From contig JBBQFC010000045.1 of assembly GCA_038321615.1 (NCBI GenBank), positions 1-27,122 on the forward strand: a DNA stretch of 27,122 bases, given 5' to 3'. This stretch comes from JBBQFC01 sp038321615 (GTDB lineage: Bacteria; Bacteroidota; Bacteroidia; Flavobacteriales_D; Cryomorphaceae). Made by a program: the position numbers and the translations under genes. The notes below the pieces were generated by a model. The model was not told where the DNA came from and made no database searches. It worked only from the letters and a program-made list of their open reading frames with translations. Below are positions 9,392-16,278 of this stretch, piece by piece. Every line of letters starts with the position of its first letter. Positions within the stretch are counted from its first letter, which is position 1.

Positions 9392-9782
9392 GAAAATCAA
9401 GAGTTTCCTCTGGCGGTATTTTCTAGCCGGAACTTGGACCATCTGCATTCTCATACTTTGCGGATTACCACGCGAAGTGCTGCCCCCGATGAATTTCTGG
9501 GATTTCGATTGGTGGGATAAAATCGCTCATGTCGGTATCTTTTTTATTTGGAGTGTTCTGGTTGTTTTTGGCGCCGTTAGGAAATTTCCTTCCCGAAGTC
9601 GACCTAAGCGTTTTTTCGCTTTTATTATCCTTTCGGGAATGGCTTATGCTGCCTTGACAGAAATATTGCAGGAGCTCTTTTTCACGGGTCGTTACGGAGA
9701 TCCGGTCGATTTTTTGTCTGATTCAGTAGGCGTGGTTTTCGGCACATTCCTTGCAAAGAGCTGGTTTACAAACCGCCCATAG
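9384..9782 (+). CDS. VanZ-family membrane protein
   Basis: This is a small integral membrane protein of 132 aa with about four hydrophobic segments (residues about 12-29, 44-62, 79-97 and 113-127). It carries VanZ-like motifs: DKIAHVGIFF (about 45-54), an ALTEILQ stretch (about 89-95) and DPVDFLSDSVGVVFG (about 105-119). VanZ proteins confer low-level teicoplanin resistance in enterococci, but most family members, including those next to sprA, have no assigned function, so resistance should not be inferred. The start is a TTG at 9384 that overlaps the gcvH stop by eight bases; the next ATG would remove the first membrane segment. The overlap suggests translation coupled to gcvH. Confidence 0.85.
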   Translation: MAEKIKSFLWRYFLAGTWTICILILCGLPREVLPPMNFWDFDWWDKIAHVGIFFIWSVLVVFGAVRKFPSRSRPKRFFAFIILSGMAYAALTEILQELFFTGRYGDPVDFLSDSVGVVFGTFLAKSWFTNRP

Positions 9783-9822
9783 CCGGATCTGCTCGCCCTG
9801 CCATGGCCTAAAAACCAACCCC

Positions 9823-10497
9823 ATGTTTAGTAAAAAAAGCCGAAAGGCCGATTTGGAGAAATGGCGTTCTGCCCTTTTCTTCACCGGATTGTTAGCGTCC
9901 ACATCAGTTGTGCTGTGTGCGTTTGAATGGAGAAAACCCATTCTCACTGAATTAGTAGGTGCTGATAATCCGTACACCTACCTGCCCGATGAGGTAATAC
10001 TGACGAGCAGCCCCGAGAAGCCCAAACCAACACCGCCACCCCCACCCAAGGCCATTGATGTGAAAGATTTGGTAGCCTTTCAGCAGAAAGATGATTTTTT
10101 AGATTTTCCCGCCATGGCTGGATCTATACATGATGAGCCCGTGGTTAGTGATATTCCTATTATTGTAGAATACTATGATGAGCCCGTCATTCTTATTCCT
10201 GACGTTCAGCCCGAATTTCCCGGAGGCATGGGGGAACTTTACAATTTCTTGAAAAAGGAGTTGAAGTATCCCGCAATGGCTCGCGACGCCAATATTCAAG
10301 GCAAGGTTTACATTCAATTCGTAGTCGATAAGGATGGAAAAATCAGCGATATAGAAGTCTTGCGTGGCCTATCGGGTGGATTGGAGCAGGAAGCTGTGCG
10401 GGTGGTAAAAGCTATGCCTGCCTGGACTCCGGGCAAGCATCGGGGCAAGGCGGTAAAGGTGCGTTATGTACTTCCCATTAGTTTTATTTTGGGCTAG
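9823..10497 (+). CDS. tonB: Energy transducer TonB (first of two)
   Basis: TonB couples the inner-membrane proton gradient (ExbB/ExbD) to TonB-dependent outer-membrane receptors. I chose the ATG at 9823 (MFSKKSRKADLEKWR); an upstream in-frame ATG at 9751 lies inside the VanZ gene and adds an unlikely 24 residues. The 224-aa product has one N-terminal membrane anchor (about residues 17-34), a short proline run (PTPPPPPKA, 69-77), a periplasmic spacer with a repeated DEP[V] motif (DEPVV near 104, DEPVI near 119), and the TonB C-terminal domain from about 128. That domain shows PEFPGG, a YP motif near 150, QGKVYIQFVVDKDG and the terminal RYVLPISF. No exbB or exbD is nearby. It is followed by a paralogue at 10607. 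Confidence 0.92.
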   Translation: MFSKKSRKADLEKWRSALFFTGLLASTSVVLCAFEWRKPILTELVGADNPYTYLPDEVILTSSPEKPKPTPPPPPKAIDVKDLVAFQQKDDFLDFPAMAGSIHDEPVVSDIPIIVEYYDEPVILIPDVQPEFPGGMGELYNFLKKELKYPAMARDANIQGKVYIQFVVDKDGKISDIEVLRGLSGGLEQEAVRVVKAMPAWTPGKHRGKAVKVRYVLPISFILG

Positions 10498-10576
10498 CGA
10501 TTTTAACAGTTTCGGGCATAACCTTTGATCTGTTTCGATCAATTCGCGAAACCCGTGATTTGTTAAAAGAAATTTT

Positions 10577-10584
10577 TACTTTCG
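10577..10584 (+). promoter_or_regulatory. Putative -7 box upstream of the second tonB
   Basis: TACTTTCG differs by one base from TAnnTTTG and lies 22 bases before the start codon at 10607. A TTTG at 10559-10562 is present but only 14 bases upstream, short of the usual 19-21. The 109-base spacer between the two tonB genes suggests the second can be transcribed on its own. Confidence 0.25.
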
Positions 10585-10606
10585 CTAACCTTATAAGTCC
10601 CTAAAA

Positions 10607-11272
10607 ATGGAATTAAAGAAAAGTACCCAAGCCAATATAGAAAACAAGCGCGTGCCCTTGATCATTATGGGTTTGCTGTTTTCAACGGCTCTTGTTCTAG
10701 TGGCCTTTGAATACAAAGCCTACGAAACCCAGCTTAAAGATTTAGGACAGCTCGACCTCGATCTGATCGAAGAAGAAATCATCCCCATCTCGCAGCAAAC
10801 ACCGCCGCCCCCGCCACCTCCACCACCGGTTACTACAATTATCGAAATCGTAGAAGATGAGGAAGAAATCGAAGAATTGGTGATCGAAGACATGGAAGTC
10901 GACGAAAACACGGAAATTGAGTTTATTGAAGAGGTGAAAGAAACGGTGGTCGAAGAGAAAATCTTTACTATCGTTGAGCAGATGCCCCAATTTCCTGGTG
11001 GAGACGCCGCCCTGATGAAGTATTTGGGAAACAACATTAAGTACCCACCTATTGCGAAAGATGCTGGTATACAAGGTACCGTGTACGTTACTTTTGTGGT
11101 AAGCGAAGATGGAAAAGTGAAAGACGTAAAAGTACTCCGGTCCATAGGTGGCGGTTGCGACGAAGAAGCCATTCGTGTGGTAAAGAACATGCCGACCTGG
11201 AGCCCAGGTAAGCAGCGTGGTAAAGCTGTAAAGGTGCAGTACAACCTGCCGATACGCTTTACGCTCAAATAA
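10607..11272 (+). CDS. tonB: Energy transducer TonB (second of two)
   Basis: This is the paralogue of the preceding gene, 221 aa. Residues 16-34 form the membrane anchor (VPLIIMGLLFSTALVLVAF), preceded by the Bacteroidota-typical LKKS..A..ENKR basic stretch. A run of nine prolines (66-74) is followed by a strongly acidic spacer (about 80-118, dominated by Glu and Asp). The TonB C-terminal domain starts near 124: MPQFPGGDAALMKYL (126-140), IKYPPIAKDAGIQGTVYV (144-161), the GGGCDEEAIRVVKNMP block and the final QYNLPIRFTLK. Compared with the first copy, the polyproline run is longer and the spacer is acidic, which may suit it to a different receptor or span. A strong terminator follows the stop. 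Confidence 0.94.
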   Translation: MELKKSTQANIENKRVPLIIMGLLFSTALVLVAFEYKAYETQLKDLGQLDLDLIEEEIIPISQQTPPPPPPPPPVTTIIEIVEDEEEIEELVIEDMEVDENTEIEFIEEVKETVVEEKIFTIVEQMPQFPGGDAALMKYLGNNIKYPPIAKDAGIQGTVYVTFVVSEDGKVKDVKVLRSIGGGCDEEAIRVVKNMPTWSPGKQRGKAVKVQYNLPIRFTLK

Positions 11273-11294
11273 TTTGGATTAAAATGAAAGAGAG

Positions 11295-11321
11295 CCGCCT
11301 ATGGAAATAGGCGGTTTTTTT
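11295..11321 (+). terminator. Rho-independent terminator after the second tonB
   Basis: A perfect 8-bp stem, CCGCCTAT (11295-11302) with ATAGGCGG (11307-11314), encloses a GGAA tetraloop and is followed directly by seven T (11315-11321). It closes the ruvA-sprA-gcvH-vanZ-tonB transcription block 22 bases after the tonB stop codon. Confidence 0.92.
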
Positions 11322-11558
11322 GTGGGGTGAAGTTTGTGTCCTAACAGCGAACTAATAATCGATAGAACTGATCAGTCTTTCATCTTTGATTTTAAGTTTG
11401 ATGACACGCAAAATTTGCTATCGGGTCGCAAACTTGATTGACATTGGAACAATGCCTTCTTTACATGAATGGAGAAGCTCCGTTTTTCAAAGCCCATTGG
11501 AAAAATCGAGGGGCATAAAATGCTTTGCCAGATCTTCCCTCCATCCCGCCGAAACCCT
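11322..11558. other. Non-coding spacer with small inverted repeats
   Basis: I see no convincing gene here. An open frame at 11386-11586 has no recognisable family features and runs into the gmd start. The only structure is a nested set of TTTG/CAAA elements: AAGTTTG (11394-11400) inverted against CAAACTT (11429-11435), and inside them GCAAAATTTGC (11408-11418). They could be an operator or a weak RNA hairpin. Confidence 0.3.
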
Positions 11559-11566
11559 TACTTTTG
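11559..11566 (+). promoter_or_regulatory. Putative -7 box for the gmd operon
   Basis: TACTTTTG is an exact match to the Bacteroidota TAnnTTTG box and ends 16 bases before the gmd start codon, predicting a very short leader. No clear TTTG occurs 19-21 bases upstream, so the -33 element is weak or absent. Confidence 0.4.
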
Positions 11567-11582
11567 ACCCCAAATTTGCCCA

Positions 11583-12674
11583 ATGAATAAAAAAGTAGCA
11601 CTCATCACCGGAGTTACCGGTCAGGATGGAGCCTATCTGTCTGAATTGCTTCTCAAGAAGGGATACGAAGTACACGGGGTGAAGCGTCGATCTTCGCTTT
11701 TCAATACCGATCGCATCGACCATATTTATCAGGATCAGCATGAGAACGATGTGCGGTTCTTCCTGCACTACGGCGATATGAGTGACGCCAGCAATATGCT
11801 CCGCATCATTCAAACAGTACAACCCGATGAGATTTACAACCTTGCGGCCATGAGCCATGTGCAGGTATCGTTCGAAACGCCCGAATACACCGGCAACGTC
11901 GATGCCCTCGGGACGCTTCGACTGCTGGAAGCCATCCGCATACTGGGTTTAGAAAAGAAAACGCGCATCTATCAGGCTTCTACAAGCGAGCTCTACGGAA
12001 AGGTGCAGGAAGTCCCACAAACGGAGACTACGCCTTTCTATCCGCGCAGTCCCTACGGCGTAGCTAAACTCTACGCTTTTTGGATTACCAAGAATTACCG
12101 CGAAGCCTACGGAATCTTTGCTTCGAATGGCATACTCTTCAACCACGAAAGCCCCCTGCGCGGAGAGACCTTCGTAACCCGAAAAATAACCCGCGCGGTG
12201 GCTCGGATCGCACTCGGGCTCCAAAGCAAACTGTACATGGGCAATATGAACGCCCGCCGCGATTGGGGCCATGCCAAAGATTTTGTTGAAGGAATGTGGC
12301 GCATTCTCCAGCACCATGAATCCGACGATTTTGTACTCGCCACTGGTCGTACCGAAACGGTACGCTTCTTCATCGAAAAATCCTTTGCAGAAGTGGGAAT
12401 CGTTATAGAATGGAAGGGGAAGGATGAGAACGAACAAGGAATCGACTCGAAAACGGGCGATGTGCTGGTAGAGGTCGATGCCCGCTATTACCGACCTACC
12501 GAGGTAGAATTGCTGGTAGGCGACCCATCTAAGGCGCAACGCGAGTTGGGTTGGAAACACCACCACACGCTCGAACAACTCATCACTGAAATGGTAAAAT
12601 CGGATCTCGAATTATTCCGTCGCGATAAATACCTGATGGAAGGTGGGCACAAGGTGATGAACTACTTCGAATAG
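11583..12674 (+). CDS. gmd: GDP-mannose 4,6-dehydratase
   Basis: Gmd converts GDP-D-mannose to GDP-4-keto-6-deoxy-D-mannose, the first step toward GDP-L-fucose, in the cytoplasm. This is an extended short-chain dehydrogenase of 363 aa. It shows the GVTGQDGAYL nucleotide-binding loop (residues 10-19) and the VKRRSS motif that contacts NADP (33-38). The catalytic Ser/Thr-Glu segment STSELYG (133-139) and the Tyr158-x-x-x-Lys162 pair in SPYGVAK are present, followed by NGILFNHESPLRGETFVTRK. The length fits the family (about 350-375). The next gene, GDP-L-fucose synthase, begins two bases after the stop, so the pair supplies one sugar nucleotide for the polysaccharide operon downstream. Confidence 0.97.
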   Translation: MNKKVALITGVTGQDGAYLSELLLKKGYEVHGVKRRSSLFNTDRIDHIYQDQHENDVRFFLHYGDMSDASNMLRIIQTVQPDEIYNLAAMSHVQVSFETPEYTGNVDALGTLRLLEAIRILGLEKKTRIYQASTSELYGKVQEVPQTETTPFYPRSPYGVAKLYAFWITKNYREAYGIFASNGILFNHESPLRGETFVTRKITRAVARIALGLQSKLYMGNMNARRDWGHAKDFVEGMWRILQHHESDDFVLATGRTETVRFFIEKSFAEVGIVIEWKGKDENEQGIDSKTGDVLVEVDARYYRPTEVELLVGDPSKAQRELGWKHHHTLEQLITEMVKSDLELFRRDKYLMEGGHKVMNYFE

Positions 12675-12676
12675 AA

Positions 12677-13600
12677 TTGGAAAAACAAGCTAAAATATAC
12701 GTAGCAGGCCATCGCGGTATGGTGGGTAGCGCCATAATTCGCGCACTTCAAGCCAAGGGTTATAACCAAATTATACAGCGCACCAGCGCAGAGTTAGACT
12801 TGCGCAACCAAGCGCAGGTTCAAAGTTTTTTCGAAAAGGAAAAGCCGGATTACGTATTTCTCGCTGCCGCGAAAGTGGGAGGCATCCATGCCAACAATAC
12901 CTACCGGGCCGATTTTCTCTACGATAATTTGATGATCGAGGCCAACGTGATCGCTGCCGCGCATGAAGCCAAGGTGCGTAAACTGCTCTTTTTAGGCTCT
13001 TCGTGTATTTACCCCAAATTGGCACCACAACCTTTGAAAGAAGAGACTTTGCTGAGTGGATTTCTGGAGCCTACCAACGAGCCATACGCCATTGCCAAAA
13101 TTGCAGGTATCAAGCTTTGCGAAGCTTACCGCGATCAATACGACGACAATTTCATCTCGGCCATGCCCACCAATCTCTATGGGCCAAACGATAATTACGA
13201 CCTCGCCAATTCCCACGTGTTGCCCGCCTTAATCCGCAAGATACACGAAGCCAAAGTCAATGGCCAGAAGGAAGTAGAAGTTTGGGGAAGTGGGAAGCCC
13301 CTGCGCGAATTTCTCCACGTCGACGACCTTGCCGAAGCTTGTCTATTCTTGATGGAAAACTACAACGATTCGGGTTTTCTCAATATCGGCACCGGTAGCG
13401 ATCTGAGCATTAGGGAACTCGCTCAGCTTATAGCCGATGTGGTAGGTTTCGATGGCGAGCTCCGGTTTGACCCATCGAAGCCCGACGGAACCCCCCGAAA
13501 ATTGATGGACGTAAGCCGCATGAATGCCTTGGGCTGGAAACACCGCATTGGCCTGCGCGAGGGAATCGAAGCTGTTTACAAGGCTTATGCAGCGCTTTGA
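12677..13600 (+). CDS. fcl: GDP-L-fucose synthase
   Basis: Fcl (also called WcaG) is a 3,5-epimerase/4-reductase that turns the Gmd product into GDP-L-fucose with NADPH. Its 307 aa include the Rossmann motif GHRGMVGSAI (residues 11-20), AAAKVGGIHANN (63-74), the catalytic SSCIYP block (Ser108, Ser109, Cys110), Tyr137 and Lys141 in EPYAIAK, and His180 in NSHVLP. These match the Ser-Tyr-Lys and Cys/His residues known from the E. coli enzyme. The start is a TTG at 12677: reading upstream in frame there is no ATG or GTG before a stop at 12626, and the next internal ATG would cut the nucleotide-binding loop. The gene's 3' end overlaps the start of the following barrel gene by 14 bases. Confidence 0.96.
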   Translation: MEKQAKIYVAGHRGMVGSAIIRALQAKGYNQIIQRTSAELDLRNQAQVQSFFEKEKPDYVFLAAAKVGGIHANNTYRADFLYDNLMIEANVIAAAHEAKVRKLLFLGSSCIYPKLAPQPLKEETLLSGFLEPTNEPYAIAKIAGIKLCEAYRDQYDDNFISAMPTNLYGPNDNYDLANSHVLPALIRKIHEAKVNGQKEVEVWGSGKPLREFLHVDDLAEACLFLMENYNDSGFLNIGTGSDLSIRELAQLIADVVGFDGELRFDPSKPDGTPRKLMDVSRMNALGWKHRIGLREGIEAVYKAYAAL

Positions 13601-15152
13601 GGCTATATATCTCTTAATTAAGAGCATATTTATTGTTTCCTTTTTTGGGCTTTCCGTTGGGAATATGCTCCAAGCCCAAGATTTCTATCTACCTGTAAAT
13701 GCCGCTGCGCTGATGCGGATGGAGCGCGCCGGACTTACCCGGCAACCTGCCGTGCATGCAGGCTTCAAACCTATGTTAGCAGCTTCGGGCGATTTTAGCA
13801 AAGTGCCCGGTATAGGAGTTGATACCACTGCATACTATTACAAGATCACCGAGAAAATATTCAGCGACCACCTCGTAGAATTCAATCGCCCGAACTTTAA
13901 GTTTTATGCTGATTTCCTTTTCGACTTCGGTTATGGGCGCGAAGAAGTGGACACGTACCGCGAAGAAAAAACGCTCTATACGAACACCCGCGGATTCTCC
14001 ATCGGCGGCGAAATAGGGGAGCGGGTTTACTTCTATTCCGATTTTTATGAAAATCAATCGCGCCTTCCTTCGTACCTCGACGTATTTGTCGATTCGCTCG
14101 ATGTGATACCTGGGAGTGGGCGCGTTAAGGAATTCAAAGGCGACGCCTACGACTTTAGCATGGCCAGTGCCTACGTGGGGGTAAAAGCAGCATCATGGCT
14201 CGATCTGCATTTCGGTCATTTCAAGCAGTTTGTGGGCCACGGGCACCGCTCTTTATTGCTATCCGACAACGCTTTCAATTATCCGTTTTTCAGCTATATG
14301 CTGAATTTTTTCGAGGGAAAATTGACCTACCGTTATAGCCTGGCATCGCTTCAGAATCTTGAGCGGCTGCCCATTGGCGATACCCCAGAGTCGATCTTTA
14401 AGCGGAAAGTGCTGGCCACCAATTACGTGAGTTTTAAACCCAATCAAAATTGGGAGCTGGGTCTGTTTCAGGGTGCTATTCATCGCACCTTTAGCGATTC
14501 GTCGGGCTCCACGGGCTTCCCATGGCAAGCGCTAAATCCGATTCCGGTTATAAGTCCGGGAGTCGAAGGATTCGATAATCAGAACAGAAATTATGTGCTG
14601 GGTCTTAATTTGGCTTGGCGGCCAATGAATCTCTTAAAAGTTTATGGCCAAGCCATGATTGACAATCCGGATGAGACACGCTTCGGATATCAGGTGGGGG
14701 CTCGGATACAAGGCTGGCTGGAGGCGATTGATTTTGGGTTGGAGTACAACGAAGTGCGGGCGAGCAGTTATTCCGACCCAAATCGTCTTCAAAGCTACAC
14801 GCATTACAATCAGCCCTTGGCTCACCCACTCGGAGCAGGCTTTAAGGAGTGGCGGCTTTCGGCAGTCTATTATAAGAATAGAATTTACGCGCATTACCAG
14901 CTCATCAGAGCAGCACTCGATGTCGATGGTCGAAATCCCTTAGCCGATAACCCCGGCGCCATCAGCTATTCGGCTCAATCGGTTTTTAACCAAGACCTGC
15001 AAGTAGCGTATATTTTCAATCCTTCTCAGAATTTTCAAATCTATGCGGGCTATCAAGATCGTACCCTTCAAGATGCGGTAAAAGATCAGCGCAATGGGTT
15101 CTGGTATGTTGGAATGCGCACACAAATCGCGAATATCTACAGGGATTTCTGA
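13587..15152 (+). CDS. Wzi/RemB-like outer-membrane beta-barrel protein (first copy)
   Basis: This is a predicted outer-membrane protein of 521 aa. The chosen ATG (13587) overlaps the fcl stop and gives a signal peptide (about residues 8-30, ending MLQAQ); an upstream frame opening inside fcl is implausible. The body is beta-rich, with many alternating aromatic strands and a C-terminal aromatic residue (IYRDF). The block HGHRSLLLSDNAFNYPFF and the later HYNQPLAHPLGAGFKEW are the hallmark segments shared with its paralogue at 16223. I recognise them as typical of the capsule-assembly Wzi family, which in flavobacteria includes the gliding-related protein RemB. Wzi in E. coli is an outer-membrane lectin that holds capsule at the cell surface. 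The role here, handling the fucosylated glycan of this operon, is inferred. Confidence 0.75.
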   Translation: MQRFEAIYLLIKSIFIVSFFGLSVGNMLQAQDFYLPVNAAALMRMERAGLTRQPAVHAGFKPMLAASGDFSKVPGIGVDTTAYYYKITEKIFSDHLVEFNRPNFKFYADFLFDFGYGREEVDTYREEKTLYTNTRGFSIGGEIGERVYFYSDFYENQSRLPSYLDVFVDSLDVIPGSGRVKEFKGDAYDFSMASAYVGVKAASWLDLHFGHFKQFVGHGHRSLLLSDNAFNYPFFSYMLNFFEGKLTYRYSLASLQNLERLPIGDTPESIFKRKVLATNYVSFKPNQNWELGLFQGAIHRTFSDSSGSTGFPWQALNPIPVISPGVEGFDNQNRNYVLGLNLAWRPMNLLKVYGQAMIDNPDETRFGYQVGARIQGWLEAIDFGLEYNEVRASSYSDPNRLQSYTHYNQPLAHPLGAGFKEWRLSAVYYKNRIYAHYQLIRAALDVDGRNPLADNPGAISYSAQSVFNQDLQVAYIFNPSQNFQIYAGYQDRTLQDAVKDQRNGFWYVGMRTQIANIYRDF

Positions 15153-15174
15153 TATTTGATCTAATTCGGCAATT

Positions 15175-16278
15175 GTGAAAGAGATTATTCTCGGCTTCGT
15201 TACTTCCTTTTTTGTGGTGCTTCTCACCACCCCATCGCTTATTAAAGTGGCGAAGATGAAGCATTTGGTCGATGAGCCTTCCGAAGCTCGAAAGCACCAC
15301 AAGCGCAGCGTGCCCACCATAGGGGGTATTATCATTTTTGCCGCTACGGTCTTTTCTTATGCCCTTTGGTTCCCTTGGGATAATGTGGCTTTCTTTGGTA
15401 GCCCGGCAAAATTTACTGAATCCGTTAAAGAATTTAAATTCCTGATCGCTGCATCGATATTGATCTTCTTTATCGGGGTGAAAGATGATATAATAGGAGT
15501 AGCTCCCGTTAAAAAACTGGTTGGACATATCATCGTTGGTTTTATTTTGGTAATGATGGCCGACATACGGATCACGGGTCTGCACGGCGTTTTTGGTGTC
15601 AATGATTTGCCTTATTGGGGTAGTGTATTGCTCTCCATTTTTACATACGTGGTGGTGGTCAATGCCTTCAATCTCATTGACGGTAGCGATGGTTTGGCGG
15701 CCGGGGTGGGCTTTATCGCTTCGGTACTTTTCGGTATTTGGTTTTACCGGGTGCTGCAATTCGATCTAAGCCTCATGTCCTTTGTTTTGGCGGGATCCCT
15801 TGGTGCTTTCCTGCTTTTTAATTTTAGCCCGGCTCGCATTTTTATGGGCGATAGCGGTTCGCTTTTTATCGGTGCTTTGATCTTTGCCATATCGCTGAAG
15901 TGCGTGGAGACGCGTCCGCTGCTTATGCCTATCGATTTTAAAGGCGTTTCCCCGCCTATTTTTGCCATGTCGGTTTTGGCCTACCCATTGGTAGACACTC
16001 TCCGCGTTTTTACTATACGAATTGCCGCAGGGCTTTCGCCTTTCGCCGCCGATCGAAACCATATCCACCACCGGCTTATCGACAAAGGCTTTACCCATGC
16101 CCAAACGGCTATGATTCTTTATGGAATTTGTCTGGTTATTCCCGGTTTCAGCATGTTCTTCCGCGGCGTCAATCCTACTCTTGCTTTTATCGGCATGTTC
16201 ATCATTGGGTTTGGAGTGGTGAATGCGGTACTCCTCATCCCAACCAAAAAAGTTTCGCCCGTTGTTGCGAAAGCTTAA
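15175..16278 (+). CDS. Polyprenyl-phosphate sugar-1-phosphate transferase, WecA/WbpL type (MraY superfamily)
   Basis: These inner-membrane enzymes transfer a sugar-1-phosphate (often GlcNAc or a related N-acetyl sugar) from UDP-sugar to undecaprenyl phosphate and so start O-antigen or capsule repeat units. The 367-aa protein has about ten hydrophobic segments and the family's cytoplasmic motifs: Asp104-Asp105 in KDDIIG, NAFNLIDGSDG (163-173, with Asp169), FMGDSGS (223-229) and the HIHH motif at 296-299, which separates WecA/WbpL-type enzymes from MraY. The start is GTG at 15175, giving MKEIILGFVTSFF with the first membrane segment. It lies between the two Wzi-like genes and overlaps the second. 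The exact sugar substrate cannot be read from the sequence. Confidence 0.93.
   Translation: MKEIILGFVTSFFVVLLTTPSLIKVAKMKHLVDEPSEARKHHKRSVPTIGGIIIFAATVFSYALWFPWDNVAFFGSPAKFTESVKEFKFLIAASILIFFIGVKDDIIGVAPVKKLVGHIIVGFILVMMADIRITGLHGVFGVNDLPYWGSVLLSIFTYVVVVNAFNLIDGSDGLAAGVGFIASVLFGIWFYRVLQFDLSLMSFVLAGSLGAFLLFNFSPARIFMGDSGSLFIGALIFAISLKCVETRPLLMPIDFKGVSPPIFAMSVLAYPLVDTLRVFTIRIAAGLSPFAADRNHIHHRLIDKGFTHAQTAMILYGICLVIPGFSMFFRGVNPTLAFIGMFIIGFGVVNAVLLIPTKKVSPVVAKA

Noticed and set aside
10720..11268. Ser/Thr-rich 182-codon minus-strand frame with a poly-glycine run
   Set aside because: The low complexity is the complement of the TonB acidic spacer and polyproline codons; it is not an independent gene.
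11386..11586. A 66-codon plus-strand open frame in the spacer before gmd
   Set aside because: It has no recognisable motif, runs over the probable gmd promoter and ends four bases into gmd. It is more likely non-coding.
11949..12578. A 209-codon minus-strand open frame opposite gmd
   Set aside because: gmd is fully conserved with all catalytic residues; the antisense frame has no recognisable features.
13524..13586. An upstream start for the first barrel protein
   Set aside because: It would lie deep inside fcl and place 21 unrelated residues before a good signal peptide; ATG 13587 is better.
15016..15759. A 247-codon open frame on the minus strand
   Set aside because: It lies antisense to the conserved WbpL-type transferase and the end of the first barrel gene. 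Its composition (Lys/His/Asn-rich, no family pattern) is that of a shadow frame.
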